Counted from the first letter of the stretch, positions 8,379 to 18,548 are shown. The stretch: DNA of 64,000 bases from Chryseobacterium sp. JV274 (GCF_903969135.1 NZ_LR824569.1:2294001-2358000), one strand, 5' to 3'. Notes: generated by a model from the letters alone, not told the origin. Made by a program: numbers and translations.

Positions 8379-9534
8379 TGATAGTAATTGTTAAAGCAAT
8401 TTTATATTGATCATTTTCTTTCGGCCCGGAATAAAATTCATACTGATCAGGATAAAATTTTTCCAATATATGAATAATTGCTTCATTACCCAATCCGTGA
8501 TAATTAGATTCAGCTGCGTGAATTCTATCTTTCCCTACAGAATTTATAATTTCAAAATACAGTTCAGAGCGCTCAATATTACAGAATAATTTTATAAAAC
8601 CATATGCATTCTCTCCTATTGCTGAGTGTTTTAAAGCATTTTCAAATAAAGTAAGAAGTATAGCAGACGGAATTTCAGCAATGTCAAATTCTTCCTGCTC
8701 TTCAATATCCATGACAATATCAAGCTGGTTATTATACTTAAGCTGATATAAAGCTGCAAGTGCTTTCAAGGAAGCAAATTCTTGAGAAACGGTTACTTTT
8801 TCTTTTCCGCTGTCATAGATAATATACTTCAAAAGTTTACTCAACTGCAAAATAGAATCTGAGGTCTTCTCCGAATGGGTAAAACTGTTCGCGTAAATAT
8901 TATTAAGAGTATTCAATAAAAAATGAGGATTCAGTTTAGACTTCAGCAAATCAAGATAAAGTTGATCTTTCTCTTCTCCAAGGCTGATCACATCCTGCTC
9001 TATTAAAAATTTGTCTTTGGTAATCCCCAAAAAAGCTCCCACCAGAATGATGATCCCCTGCGAGATGTACACATTATAAAGAAAACCTACATGAAAACCT
9101 TTTCCACTGAAATCCATCTGAAAAACGGCAGGTTCCCACAAAATTCTGAAAAGACTGGACACCAAAAAGCAGATTAAAGCATAAAGGATAAACTCCGGGT
9201 ACTTATTGGATAAATAAAATCGGGGAACAAGATAATAGTACACCAGATAATAAATCCCAACATTGAAAATTGTATTCAAAATAATGCTTATCACCAATTG
9301 AATTGAATCCAGGAAGTAGTTTTCGGTGAAATAAGTCATCAAAATGAAGATAATAAGGAAAAAAACATGCTGAAACCTCAACAAAAATTTCCAACGGTAC
9401 GTCATAAGGCTTTCCAGAATCTTACCACTAAATAAAATCCTGATAATCAATAATATAATAATAAAATTAATGATTAAAAACATAGTCCATACCTTATTTT
9501 GAAACGCATCAAATATAATATCTTTTTGTCTCAA
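8371..9534 (-). CDS. LytS/YehU-type sensor histidine kinase
   Basis: This 387-residue protein has about five membrane helices in residues 17-172. The His-kinase domain begins LKSKLNPHFLLNTLNN, with phospho-acceptor His204. The ATP-binding part shows the N box LFENALKHS and a GLGNEAI G-box. This is the His_kinase/HATPase_c_5 architecture that pairs with LytTR regulators, as in the E. coli BtsSR and YpdAB pyruvate systems. There is no periplasmic sensor domain; sensing would be by the membrane part. A later Met (residue 18, MFLI) could also be the start. The gene is divergent from the DUF2490-transporter operon with a 100-bp gap. Confidence 0.9.
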   Translation of the reverse strand: MRQKDIIFDAFQNKVWTMFLIINFIIILLIIRILFSGKILESLMTYRWKFLLRFQHVFFLIIFILMTYFTENYFLDSIQLVISIILNTIFNVGIYYLVYYYLVPRFYLSNKYPEFILYALICFLVSSLFRILWEPAVFQMDFSGKGFHVGFLYNVYISQGIIILVGAFLGITKDKFLIEQDVISLGEEKDQLYLDLLKSKLNPHFLLNTLNNIYANSFTHSEKTSDSILQLSKLLKYIIYDSGKEKVTVSQEFASLKALAALYQLKYNNQLDIVMDIEEQEEFDIAEIPSAILLTLFENALKHSAIGENAYGFIKLFCNIERSELYFEIINSVGKDRIHAAESNYHGLGNEAIIHILEKFYPDQYEFYSGPKENDQYKIALTITING

Positions 9535-9634
9535 AATGCAGTTCGTTGAGAAAAACTGTCATTGATTGAAAAAATCCAGCCCCGCTCTTTCGAATAAATA
9601 TATTTGAGAAACCGCAATATTAATCAAATATTAC

Positions 9635-10327
9635 ATGAAACTTAATATACAATTAACGCTTATTTTATCATTTTGTTTGATAAATGGCCTCTTACACAGT
9701 CAGAGCAAAGACAATTACAATATGTGGTTTCAGTACCTGATGTCAGCGAAGATTACAGACAAAAGTACTTTAACTGCACTTACTCAGTACCGTTCCTTCG
9801 ATTTGGCTTACGATACAAGACTTTTTCTGGTGAATGCTTATGTAGATTATGAAGTGGTTGAGAATATAAAACCTGCTGTAGGAGCTATGTTTTTGATCCT
9901 TGAATCTTATAATGCTGATGATTCCAAAAAAATAAGATATGAAAAAAGACCTTTTCAACAGGTAACCGCTGATTATTATATTGGCAGAACATCAATCTCC
10001 AACCGTCTTAGAGTAGAGGAACGTTTTATCAGCAACCCTGATGAGTTTGAGGTAAGAATCCGTTATCTGATCTCTGTCAGAATTCCTTTCAATAAAAAAG
10101 GAGAAAAAGAAAAGCTCTACGGTATTCTTAAAAATGAAATAAGAATGAATGTTGATAAGCTAGAACCTTTCGACAGCAATCGTATTACTGCAGGTCTTGG
10201 AATAAAACTAGGAAAAAATTCTGCTTTGGAGCTTGCCTTTATCAATCAGCTGGAAACCGGAAAAACAAGTAATTACGGGTTTATAGGTTTCAGAAACAAT
10301 TTTGACTGGAGAAAAAAGAAACAATAA
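9635..10327 (+). CDS. DUF2490-family outer membrane beta-barrel-like protein
   Basis: This 230-residue protein has a signal peptide (ending about residue 22, LLHSQ) and alternating beta-strands that end in an aromatic residue, as in small outer membrane barrels. The pattern (MWFQYLMSAKITDKSTLTALTQYRSFDL, split here by its motif around residues 30-55) fits DUF2490. Function is unknown. It is first of a plus-strand set with CitMHS, SDF and TerC genes, 24 nt before the CitMHS start, so it may form the outer membrane part of a carboxylate uptake route. That is inference. Confidence 0.8.
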   Translation: MKLNIQLTLILSFCLINGLLHSQSKDNYNMWFQYLMSAKITDKSTLTALTQYRSFDLAYDTRLFLVNAYVDYEVVENIKPAVGAMFLILESYNADDSKKIRYEKRPFQQVTADYYIGRTSISNRLRVEERFISNPDEFEVRIRYLISVRIPFNKKGEKEKLYGILKNEIRMNVDKLEPFDSNRITAGLGIKLGKNSALELAFINQLETGKTSNYGFIGFRNNFDWRKKKQ

Positions 10328-10351
10328 CCTCATTAATATTTACAACATACT

Positions 10352-11638
10352 ATGCTTACATTTCTTGGTTTTTTAATGATTTTCATCTTCATGATTCTCA
10401 TCATGAACAAAAAGATGACTCCGCTTACCGCTTTGGTACTTGTACCTGTACTTATCGCTGTAGTTGCAGGTTTCGGGCCTGATCTAGGGAAAATGATGAA
10501 AGAAGGAGTAAAAGAAATAGCACTTACGGGGGTTATGCTGATTTTTGCCATCCTGTATTTCAGTCTGATGATTGATACAGGACTTTTTGAACCTCTTGTG
10601 AATGCCATATTAAAAGCTGTAGGAGATAATCCTGTAAAAACAACCATCGGAACTGCCCTTCTCACCACTTTAGTTTCTTTAGACGGCGATGGTTCTTCCA
10701 CTTACATTATTGTAGTGGCTGCATTACTCCCGCTTTATAAAAAACAGGGAATGAACCCTTTGGTTCTGACCTGTATTATCATGTTAGCTGGCGGCATTAT
10801 GAATATTTTACCATGGGGAGGGCCTACGGCAAGAGTAATGAGTTCTCTTAAATTGGGGCATACAGAAATATTTGTTCCTATGATTCCGGTAATGCTGGTC
10901 GGACTGGTCTGGGTATTCTTTGTTGCTTATATTTTAGGAGTACGGGAGAAAAAAAGAATAAGCAAGCACGGAAAATATACAAAATACAGCGGACAGGATA
11001 TTGCTGGCGAGAATGATCCTGCATTAAGACGTCCCAAGCTTATTATTATCAATCTTATCCTGACCATCATCCTTCTTTGCGTGATGATTCTTGATATTAT
11101 TCCTTTGGGAATTGCTTTTATGATCGCCTTCTGTATCGCTTCTTTGATTAATTACCCGAAGCTGAAAGACCAGCAGAAAATCATTTCAAAACATGCAGGA
11201 AATGCATTATCTGTAGCGGGAATGATCTTCGGAGCAGGAATTTTCACAGGAATCTTAAATGGTACCGGAATTATGAATGCTATGGGAAACAGTATTATCA
11301 GTATCATTCCTAAAACATGGGGCGGCTATCTGAACGTAATCACGGCTATATTCAGTGTACCGCTTACCTTTTTCCTGACCAATGATGCTTATTATTTTGG
11401 AATATTACCTGTAATTACAGCTACCGGCAGCCAGTTGAATATTCCTCCTGATATTTTGGGACGCGCCAGTCTTGTGGGCCAGGCCTCTCATTTATTAAGC
11501 CCTTTGGTTCCTTCCACTTATCTACTCGTTTCACTGGCAGGTGTTGAATTCTCCGATCACCTGAAATTCACTTTAAAATGGGCCATAGGATCATCAATTG
11601 TAATGTTGCTGAGTGCATTGGTTCTTGGTATTATATAA
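10352..11638 (+). CDS. CitMHS-family citrate/metal:H+ symporter
   Basis: This 428-residue inner membrane protein has about 11-12 helices. It begins MLTFLGFLMIFIFMILIMNKKMTPLTALVLVP and has the LDGDGSSTYI segment near residue 110 and FLTNDAYYFGILP near residue 340, both typical for CitMHS. Known members move citrate complexed with a divalent metal together with protons. The exact substrate here is not set by sequence. It lies in a likely operon between DUF2490 and an SDF symporter, and downstream of a LytTR/LytS pair. Confidence 0.9.
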   Translation: MLTFLGFLMIFIFMILIMNKKMTPLTALVLVPVLIAVVAGFGPDLGKMMKEGVKEIALTGVMLIFAILYFSLMIDTGLFEPLVNAILKAVGDNPVKTTIGTALLTTLVSLDGDGSSTYIIVVAALLPLYKKQGMNPLVLTCIIMLAGGIMNILPWGGPTARVMSSLKLGHTEIFVPMIPVMLVGLVWVFFVAYILGVREKKRISKHGKYTKYSGQDIAGENDPALRRPKLIIINLILTIILLCVMILDIIPLGIAFMIAFCIASLINYPKLKDQQKIISKHAGNALSVAGMIFGAGIFTGILNGTGIMNAMGNSIISIIPKTWGGYLNVITAIFSVPLTFFLTNDAYYFGILPVITATGSQLNIPPDILGRASLVGQASHLLSPLVPSTYLLVSLAGVEFSDHLKFTLKWAIGSSIVMLLSALVLGII

Positions 11639-11682
11639 GGTTATATCTTTGAATTTTGTAATCTTATCATATAAAAAAACGG

Positions 11683-12894
11683 ATGATGAAACCTTTTAAG
11701 CAAAAAACATTTACGGACTCCTATTTAAGAAACCTTACCCTTTATGTGTTCACGGCTATTATCTGTGGAGCATTAACAGGGTATTATTTTCCGGAAGTCA
11801 GTAAACATCTGGAAACGGTAAGCAATTACTTTTTCATGCTTCTTGAGGTTTTGATTATTCCGGTTATTTTCATTGCAGTAACGTATGGGGTAAGCTATAT
11901 TTTCAGTACTAAAAATGCTTTAAAGATTGTAAGCCAAATGGTGATCTATTTCTTAATCATCACTTCCATCAGTATTTTATTGGGGATAGGTTCCGGACTT
12001 CTTTTAAAACCGGGAGCCGATACGGGAATTATTATTTCTTCCCACAAAGCACTTCCCGAAAGGTTTTTAGCAAAGACTACAAACCCTCTGCACATCAGCA
12101 ATTATGTACTTTTTCTTTTAATATCAATATCTGCAGGAGTACTGCTTGGCCTTTCAAAGAAAAAGGATAACATTCTTAAAGGTTTAGACGCCGGAAGAAA
12201 TTTATTTTTTAAACTCATCAAATATGTTTATATATTTCTTCCGATAGTCATTTTCTGTAATATTGCTTATGGCATTTCAGTATATGGAATTAATACTCTG
12301 TTGCCATTAAGTAAAATTGTTGCTACAGTATACCTTACGAGTGTATTTTTTATTTTCGGGATATTGGGCGTTATCACAGCTTACTTTAAAATTAACCTTT
12401 GGGATTTTCTGATCAGCATCAAAGAAGAAATTATTCTTGTGGTAGCTACCTCTTCTTCAAAAACAGCATTCCCGGTGATTTTTGATAAAATGGAATCACA
12501 GGGGTATGACCGGAAAATTCTTCGTCTTATCATTCCTCTCGGATACAATTTTAATCTGGCGGGAGCTTGCATCTACCTTTCAATTTCATGTATATTTCTT
12601 ATCCAGTTTTATAATATTCAACTTACCTTAAAAGATTATTTCTGGCTTTTCATAACCATTTCAATTGCTTCTAAAACTGCTTCGGGAGTACCCGGATCAG
12701 GCTTCCTTGCCCTGATGTTTACCTTAAGCCGGTTTGGGAAAATCCCTACTACAGATCTTGCCCTTTTATACAGTGTAGACCGCTTTATGAATGAAGCCAG
12801 ATCTGTTACTAATTTCATAGGCATTACCGTTTCTGCTGCCATTATTTCAAAACTTAACCAAAATACTATTTCTTTAAAAAATGATGTTTCCTGA
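11683..12894 (+). CDS. Dicarboxylate/amino acid:cation symporter (SDF/DAACS family)
   Basis: This 403-residue protein has eight or so helices. Conserved family blocks are visible: VATSSSKTAFPVI (the serine-rich hairpin HP1), PLGYNFNLAGACIY (TM7) and KTASGVPGSGFLAL (HP2), with DRFMNEARSVTNFIG in TM8. The family takes up C4-dicarboxylates, glutamate or aspartate with H+ or Na+. A second ATG lies one codon downstream. The gene overlaps terC by 14 bp, which supports an operon. Confidence 0.92.
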   Translation: MMKPFKQKTFTDSYLRNLTLYVFTAIICGALTGYYFPEVSKHLETVSNYFFMLLEVLIIPVIFIAVTYGVSYIFSTKNALKIVSQMVIYFLIITSISILLGIGSGLLLKPGADTGIIISSHKALPERFLAKTTNPLHISNYVLFLLISISAGVLLGLSKKKDNILKGLDAGRNLFFKLIKYVYIFLPIVIFCNIAYGISVYGINTLLPLSKIVATVYLTSVFFIFGILGVITAYFKINLWDFLISIKEEIILVVATSSSKTAFPVIFDKMESQGYDRKILRLIIPLGYNFNLAGACIYLSISCIFLIQFYNIQLTLKDYFWLFITISIASKTASGVPGSGFLALMFTLSRFGKIPTTDLALLYSVDRFMNEARSVTNFIGITVSAAIISKLNQNTISLKNDVS

Positions 12895-13672
12895 TTTTAC
12901 ACAACTATTAAATGACATATTACAAAACCCTGCAAAATCTATCGCCATTATCGGCAATCTTATCCTTATTGAAAGTCTGCTTTCCGTAGACAATGCCGCT
13001 GTGTTGGCAACCATCGTAATGGATCTTCCGGAGCATCAAAGAAAGAGAGCTTTAAAATACGGCATTCTTGGAGCTTACGTATTTCGCGGACTGGCTCTTA
13101 TTTTTGCATCCGTCCTGATTTCCGTATGGTGGCTGAAACCACTGGGAGGAGTATACCTGCTCTATATTTCTTTTGACTGGTTGATCAAAAAAATAAAAAA
13201 CACAAATGATGAAGAAAATCCAGAGGAAAATCCTGATAAAGAATCCAGCTGGCTGTATAAAAATTCAATCGGGCTGTTTGGACAGTTCTGGGCAACCGTT
13301 GCTATTGTAGAAGTAATGGATCTTGCTTTTTCTATTGATAATGTTTTTGCTGCCGTAGCCTTTTCAGACAATTTACTTTTAATTACCCTTGGCGTCTTTA
13401 TAGGAATTTTAGCGATGAGATTTATTGCACAGTGGTTTGTCCGTCTGATGCAGATATTCCCTTTTCTGGAAACAGCAGCGTTTATTGTGATTGCTATTTT
13501 AGGGGTTAAACTAAGTTTGTCATTATATGAGCACTTCTCCCCTGCTACAGCTTTTGCTCGGTTTTTAGCCAGCCATACAATGGAAATTTTAGTTTCAGCT
13601 ATTACCGTTCTTTTGTTTGTAGTTCCCGTAGCTACCAGCTATCTCTTCAGATTTCCAGTCCGCAAAAAATAA
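12881..13672 (+). CDS. TerC-family membrane protein
   Basis: This 263-residue protein has about seven helices. The family signature is present twice: ESLLSVDNAAVLA near residue 30 and DLAFSIDNVFAAVAF near residue 150, with acidic residues in membrane segments that may bind metal. TerC proteins are tied to tellurite resistance and, in E. coli and Bacillus, to manganese export. No ter gene cluster is nearby, so metal efflux is the better guess. The start overlaps the SDF symporter end; an ATG ATG pair opens the gene. Confidence 0.9.
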   Translation: MMFPDFTQLLNDILQNPAKSIAIIGNLILIESLLSVDNAAVLATIVMDLPEHQRKRALKYGILGAYVFRGLALIFASVLISVWWLKPLGGVYLLYISFDWLIKKIKNTNDEENPEENPDKESSWLYKNSIGLFGQFWATVAIVEVMDLAFSIDNVFAAVAFSDNLLLITLGVFIGILAMRFIAQWFVRLMQIFPFLETAAFIVIAILGVKLSLSLYEHFSPATAFARFLASHTMEILVSAITVLLFVVPVATSYLFRFPVRKK

Positions 13673-13709
13673 TTTTTCTGCCAAATTTTCACATTCGGAA
13701 ATAAAAGTC

Positions 13710-13739
13710 TGCCATTTCAGCCACCAGTGTCTCATGGCA
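13710..13739. promoter_or_regulatory. Inverted repeat before groES, possible heat-shock control site
   Basis: TGCCAT (13710-13715) and ATGGCA (13734-13739) are inverted around 18 nt, about 50 nt before groES. No CIRCE element (TTAGCACTC-N9-GAGTGCTAA) is present. The right arm begins a TGGCAT sequence that resembles the -24 part of an RpoN promoter, but no clear GC is found at -12. Either role is a guess. Confidence 0.3.
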
Positions 13740-13787
13740 TACATTTAGAGAATTATTACACAGAAATAATTAATAAATAAACATATT

Positions 13788-14066
13788 ATGTCAGTAAACT
13801 TTAAACCATTAGCAGACAGAGTTCTAGTAGAACCTATCGCTGCAGAAACTAAAACAGCTTCAGGTATTATTATCCCGGACACTGCAAAGGAAAAGCCGCA
13901 AGAAGGTACTGTAGTGGCAGTAGGTCCTGGTAAAAAAGATGAGCCAACAACTGTTCAGGTAGGTGACAAAGTTCTTTATGGAAAATATTCAGGTGCTGAA
14001 TTGAAGTTGGAAGGTAAAGATTACTTAATCGTAAGAGAAGCTGATTTATTAGGAATTATTGGCTAA
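13788..14066 (+). CDS. groES: Co-chaperonin GroES
   Basis: This 92-residue protein has normal length for GroES. It shows the usual N-terminus ([12 protein letters not shown]), a mobile-loop region with [16 protein letters not shown] and the C-terminal strand [15 protein letters not shown]. It caps the GroEL folding chamber in the cytoplasm. The gap to groEL is 478 bp rather than the usual few tens, because a four-helix-bundle gene sits between them. Confidence 0.97.
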   Translation: MSVNFKPLADRVLVEPIAAETKTASGIIIPDTAKEKPQEGTVVAVGPGKKDEPTTVQVGDKVLYGKYSGAELKLEGKDYLIVREADLLGIIG

Positions 14067-14100
14067 GCTTCAGGCTATTGGCTTCTGGCAAATGGCTTTT
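14066..14100. repeat. Left degenerate repeat flanking the four-helix-bundle gene
   Basis: A GGCTNNTGGC-like run (GGCTATTGGC, TTCTGGC, AATGGCTTTT) starts right at the groES stop codon. The right flank (14500-14540) carries the same motif in opposite orientation (GCCAAAAGCT, GCAAAAGCT). The two could form a loose inverted repeat around the inserted gene. Confidence 0.45.
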
Positions 14101-14118
14101 CTGTGTTGAAATTAATTC

Positions 14119-14475
14119 ATGAGAGATTTTAAAAAATTTGAGGTGTGGCAATTAAGTCATCAGTTGACTTTAAAAATCTATACTTCAACCAGAAGTTTTC
14201 CAAAAGAGGAAATTTTTGGACTTACCTCTCAAATCAGAAGATCATTTGCCTCTATAGGATATAATATTTCTGAAGGAAGCGGTAGAAATTCGGATAAAGA
14301 ATTTGCCAATTTCATCAATATTGCATTAGGATCCTCTAATGAAGCCGAAAACCAATTAATTCTTGCTAAAGATTTAGGATACATTCATGAAAATGAGTAT
14401 CAAGATACTTTAGAGGAACTAACAATACTAAAAAAGAAGCTTGTCACCCTATGGAACAGGCTCAATGGAAATTAA
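14119..14475 (+). CDS. Four-helix-bundle protein of the 23S rRNA intervening-sequence (IVP) family
   Basis: This 118-residue protein fits the IVP/four helix bundle family (TIGR02436-type): FKKFEVWQLSHQLTLKIY, FPKEEIFGLTSQIRRSFASI, NISEGSGR, FINIALGSSNEAENQLI and the C-terminal helix with LWNRL. The family was first found inside 23S rRNA intervening sequences of Leptospira and Coxiella, but most copies in Bacteroidota are scattered in genomes. The biochemical role is not known. It is inserted between groES and groEL and flanked by degenerate GCTTTTGGC repeats, which suggests a mobile insertion. It would be co-transcribed with groESL. Confidence 0.88.
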   Translation: MRDFKKFEVWQLSHQLTLKIYTSTRSFPKEEIFGLTSQIRRSFASIGYNISEGSGRNSDKEFANFINIALGSSNEAENQLILAKDLGYIHENEYQDTLEELTILKKKLVTLWNRLNGN

Positions 14476-14499
14476 AAATTAAAGTTAAACACGCGAATT

Positions 14500-16228
<1,729 letters not shown>

Positions 16229-16257
16229 AATAACACCATATCAAACAAAGATCATAT

Positions 16258-17091
16258 ATGACAACAGATAGAGATAACTTTACATCTAAAACCATTGATA
16301 TTCTTGCGAAAAGAGTTAGCTATAAGTGCTCAAATCCTAAATGCAAAAAAAACACAGTTGGACCTAATCACTCAAAACATAAAGCAACAATAGTTGGAGT
16401 TGCAGCTCATATAACTGCAGCATCTCCTGGTGGTCCAAGATATAACCAAAATCTGACAACCGAAGAAAGAAGAGATATAGATAATGGCATTTGGCTTTGT
16501 GTGAATTGTTCAACATTAATAGATAAAGATCCTATTTCATATCCAACTAAACTACTTGAAGAATGGAAAAAAGAAGCAGAGGATGAAACAAATGAATTAC
16601 TTCTCGGAAATCATAACAAAAAAGAAAGACCTCTTATAGAAGCGGACTTAATATGGTCAAATAGCCAAAGGTGGAATAAGGGATACAGTTCAAAAAACAA
16701 AGAACTTTATGGAAATACAATCGTAATTGGACAAGATAAACCTATAATTTTCTGGAATTTAGTATGGAATTTTAAAATAGCTTTATATAATAACTCCAGA
16801 TTTCCAGCTTTTAATATAAAAGTTGAACAAATTGGTATTAATAAGTTTGATTATATTGGTGAATTACCCCTGATTAACAATTTACCTCCTTATAAAAATA
16901 TAGAACTTCAAGCCAGATTCGAGAAATTTATAGAGGGTACTGGTACTGAAGCTGATAAATCGCTTAATCAAAAAGTTCCCGAAGCTTTAAAGAATCTGAA
17001 ATTAAAAATCACTTATAATGATGAAGAAGGAAATGAACATACAACCGTTGCTACCATAGATAATGAAATGTTCGTTAACAAAAGGGAATAA
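16258..17091 (+). CDS. HNH-nuclease-like protein with uncharacterised C-terminal domain
   Basis: This 277-residue protein has an N-terminal HNH-like domain (about 10-110): paired Cys C24/C29 in CSNPKCK, His51 in GVAAHITAASPGGPRYN, and C81/C84 in GIWLCVNCSTLIDKD. This variant (AAHI..ASPGGPRYN..NGIWLC.NC) is often found at one end of anti-phage proteins, fused to sensor or effector domains. The remaining 160 residues look like a beta-rich domain that I do not recognise. It is the only gene between the duplicated groEL tails, so it was probably brought in as single-gene cargo. Nuclease activity is inferred; the C-terminal domain may sense something or bind a partner. Confidence 0.75.
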   Translation: MTTDRDNFTSKTIDILAKRVSYKCSNPKCKKNTVGPNHSKHKATIVGVAAHITAASPGGPRYNQNLTTEERRDIDNGIWLCVNCSTLIDKDPISYPTKLLEEWKKEAEDETNELLLGNHNKKERPLIEADLIWSNSQRWNKGYSSKNKELYGNTIVIGQDKPIIFWNLVWNFKIALYNNSRFPAFNIKVEQIGINKFDYIGELPLINNLPPYKNIELQARFEKFIEGTGTEADKSLNQKVPEALKNLKLKITYNDEEGNEHTTVATIDNEMFVNKRE

Positions 17092-17124
17092 ATAATAAAA
17101 CGAATGAGCTAAAATTTTAAGTAA

Positions 17125-17181
17125 GTAAAAAGCACAGAACCAGCTATGCCAATGGGTGGTGGACTGCTAGGAATGATGTAA
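17125..17181 (+). pseudogene. Remnant of groEL 3' end (18 codons)
   Basis: The 57 nt translate in frame to [18 protein letters not shown] and a stop, against [18 protein letters not shown] at the true groEL end. It has no start codon and no upstream GroEL sequence. It is a footprint of insertion or exchange at the groEL tail, not a gene. Confidence 0.85.
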
Positions 17182-17211
17182 CGGTCAGCGACCGAGGCAA
17201 ATTAATATACT

Positions 17212-17241
17212 AACCGTTCCACAAAAGTGGAACGGTTTTTT
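17212..17241 (+). terminator. Terminator belonging to the duplicated groEL tail
   Basis: AACCGTTCCAC and GTGGAACGGTT form a perfect 11-bp stem around AAAA, followed by TTTT. It also serves as terminator for the HNH-like gene. Confidence 0.85.
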
Positions 17242-17250
17242 GTTTAAAAA

Positions 17251-17274
17251 TACGGTTTACCGTAAGGAAATATT
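17251..17274 (+). promoter_or_regulatory. Shared palindromic element, copy 1 (TACGGTTTACCGTA)
   Basis: TACGG and CCGTA are inverted around TTTA here. A related 24-nt block (20 of 24 equal) occurs at 18845-18868. Both copies start 86-88 nt before the first gene of an island transcription unit, which suggests a shared operator or promoter part. Confidence 0.4.
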
Positions 17275-17338
17275 GTAATAAGTATTTAATTTTGGCTATA
17301 TTTTTTATTCAAATAACTAATAATCTCAAATTTAAATT

Positions 17339-17554
17339 ATGCTACCAGAACAGTTAAATACCATTAAGGTAAATCTAGAAAAATTAAATAATCTTGACGA
17401 AAATCAAAGAGAGCTACTAAATGAATTAAATTTTATAAATAAGAGCATTGCTCTGAAAAAAGATTTAGAACAAAATTACATAGTTGAAAAAATGATATTT
17501 GAATCATTTGCTGTAGCAAGCAACACATGTCCTGCCTGTGGTAAAAGAAAGTAG
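17339..17554 (+). CDS. Small protein with C-terminal CPxCGK tail, copy 1
   Basis: This 71-residue protein is not recognised as a known family. Residues 1-50 are charged and predicted helical or coiled (EQLNTIKVNLEKLNNL). The last residues read SFAVASNTCPACGKRK. A paralogue with the same kind of tail (SFSVAPDNCPSCGKKL) is encoded at 18345, and a membrane protein lies between the two. A single CxxC can supply only half a zinc site, so it would need dimerisation or a partner. It starts a three-gene unit with 2-nt spacing to the next gene. Confidence 0.7.
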   Translation: MLPEQLNTIKVNLEKLNNLDENQRELLNELNFINKSIALKKDLEQNYIVEKMIFESFAVASNTCPACGKRK

Positions 17555-17556
17555 TT

Positions 17557-18333
17557 ATGGAAAAGGGATGTTACACTGTAAATAAAAATGAAGAAATTCC
17601 TTTCGATATAATATTTGCAGTAAAACCAAATATTAGTCAAGTCACAGAAAATCAACAAAAACTTCATTTAGAAATTGAAAAAACACTTGTTGTTGTTAGA
17701 AAATTATTTGAAAATTCAACAATTGAATTACATCATTATTTTTCACAATTACTCTCGTTAGCTCAAGCAGGTTTAACCCCTGAAGACAATGCGCAACCAA
17801 TAATCTCATTTAATGCTTTACAGCAATTAAAAGCTGAGATTATAGATAAAAAATCAGGTGAGATAAAAAATACTTACTTTAAAACTCTTGGTGTTAAAGC
17901 ATCATATTTAGGGAGCCCCATTTTACTTTTTTGTTTTATAATAAAAATCTTATACTACTTTACACAATCAGATGTGATTAATAATTTAAGTACATTTTCA
18001 AATTTTTTATTTATTTGGTGTGCTAGTTTATTAGGGGTTTGGCTATCATTTGGAGCAAGGAAGACAACTTTGACTTTCGAAGAACTTACAACAATTGAAG
18101 AAGACAGACTAGAGCCTACAATAAGACTAATTTTTGTAGGCATTATCTCCATGATATTTGCTCTTCTTTTTTATAAAGAAGCTGTGGTTTTAGAAATAGG
18201 CAAAATTTCAACTAAAGCAGTAACAACCGATTCTTTTACGGCAATAATCTTTGGCATTTTTTTAGGTCTAAGTGAAAAATTTATAGGTCAAAAATTAACT
18301 AAAAAAGCAACTTCTTTATTCGAATCAATTTAA
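17557..18333 (+). CDS. Four-helix membrane protein of unknown function
   Basis: This 258-residue protein has a soluble N-terminal part of about 120 residues with predicted helices (IEKTLVVVRKLFENSTIELHHYF region), then about four membrane helices (near residues 125-145, 152-172, 195-215 and 228-248). No catalytic motif is seen. It sits 2 nt after and 11 nt before two paralogous small proteins with CPxCGK tails, so the three probably act together. A membrane effector with small regulators would be consistent with the island setting, but that is a guess. Confidence 0.7.
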   Translation: MEKGCYTVNKNEEIPFDIIFAVKPNISQVTENQQKLHLEIEKTLVVVRKLFENSTIELHHYFSQLLSLAQAGLTPEDNAQPIISFNALQQLKAEIIDKKSGEIKNTYFKTLGVKASYLGSPILLFCFIIKILYYFTQSDVINNLSTFSNFLFIWCASLLGVWLSFGARKTTLTFEELTTIEEDRLEPTIRLIFVGIISMIFALLFYKEAVVLEIGKISTKAVTTDSFTAIIFGIFLGLSEKFIGQKLTKKATSLFESI

Positions 18334-18344
18334 ATTAATACAAT

Positions 18345-18548
18345 ATGTTAACATCAAAGCTTTTAGAAGTAAAAAAAGAATTAGAAAATAAACTTTTCAA
18401 AGATAATGACGATAAAAAAACTTTGAAAATTTTAGAGTCTTTAGATAAAGATATAAATTTCAATAGAATGATAAATTCTAATGATTTCATTATCAAATCA
18501 TTTAGTGTAGCACCTGATAATTGCCCAAGTTGTGGAAAAAAATTATAA
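18345..18548 (+). CDS. Small protein with C-terminal CPxCGK tail, copy 2
   Basis: This 67-residue protein is a diverged paralogue of the protein at 17339. Shared features are the helical, Lys/Glu-rich N-terminal part and the tail SFSVAPDNCPSCGKKL ending at the C-terminus. It is third of the unit and is followed by a terminator. Unknown function. Confidence 0.7.
   Translation: MLTSKLLEVKKELENKLFKDNDDKKTLKILESLDKDINFNRMINSNDFIIKSFSVAPDNCPSCGKKL

Noticed and set aside
9539..9565. Two GTTCGTTGA/TGTCATTGA-like boxes between the kinase and DUF2490 genes as LytTR sites
   Set aside because: Only 6 of 9 positions agree and their 16-nt spacing does not match the usual two helical turns of LytTR repeats.
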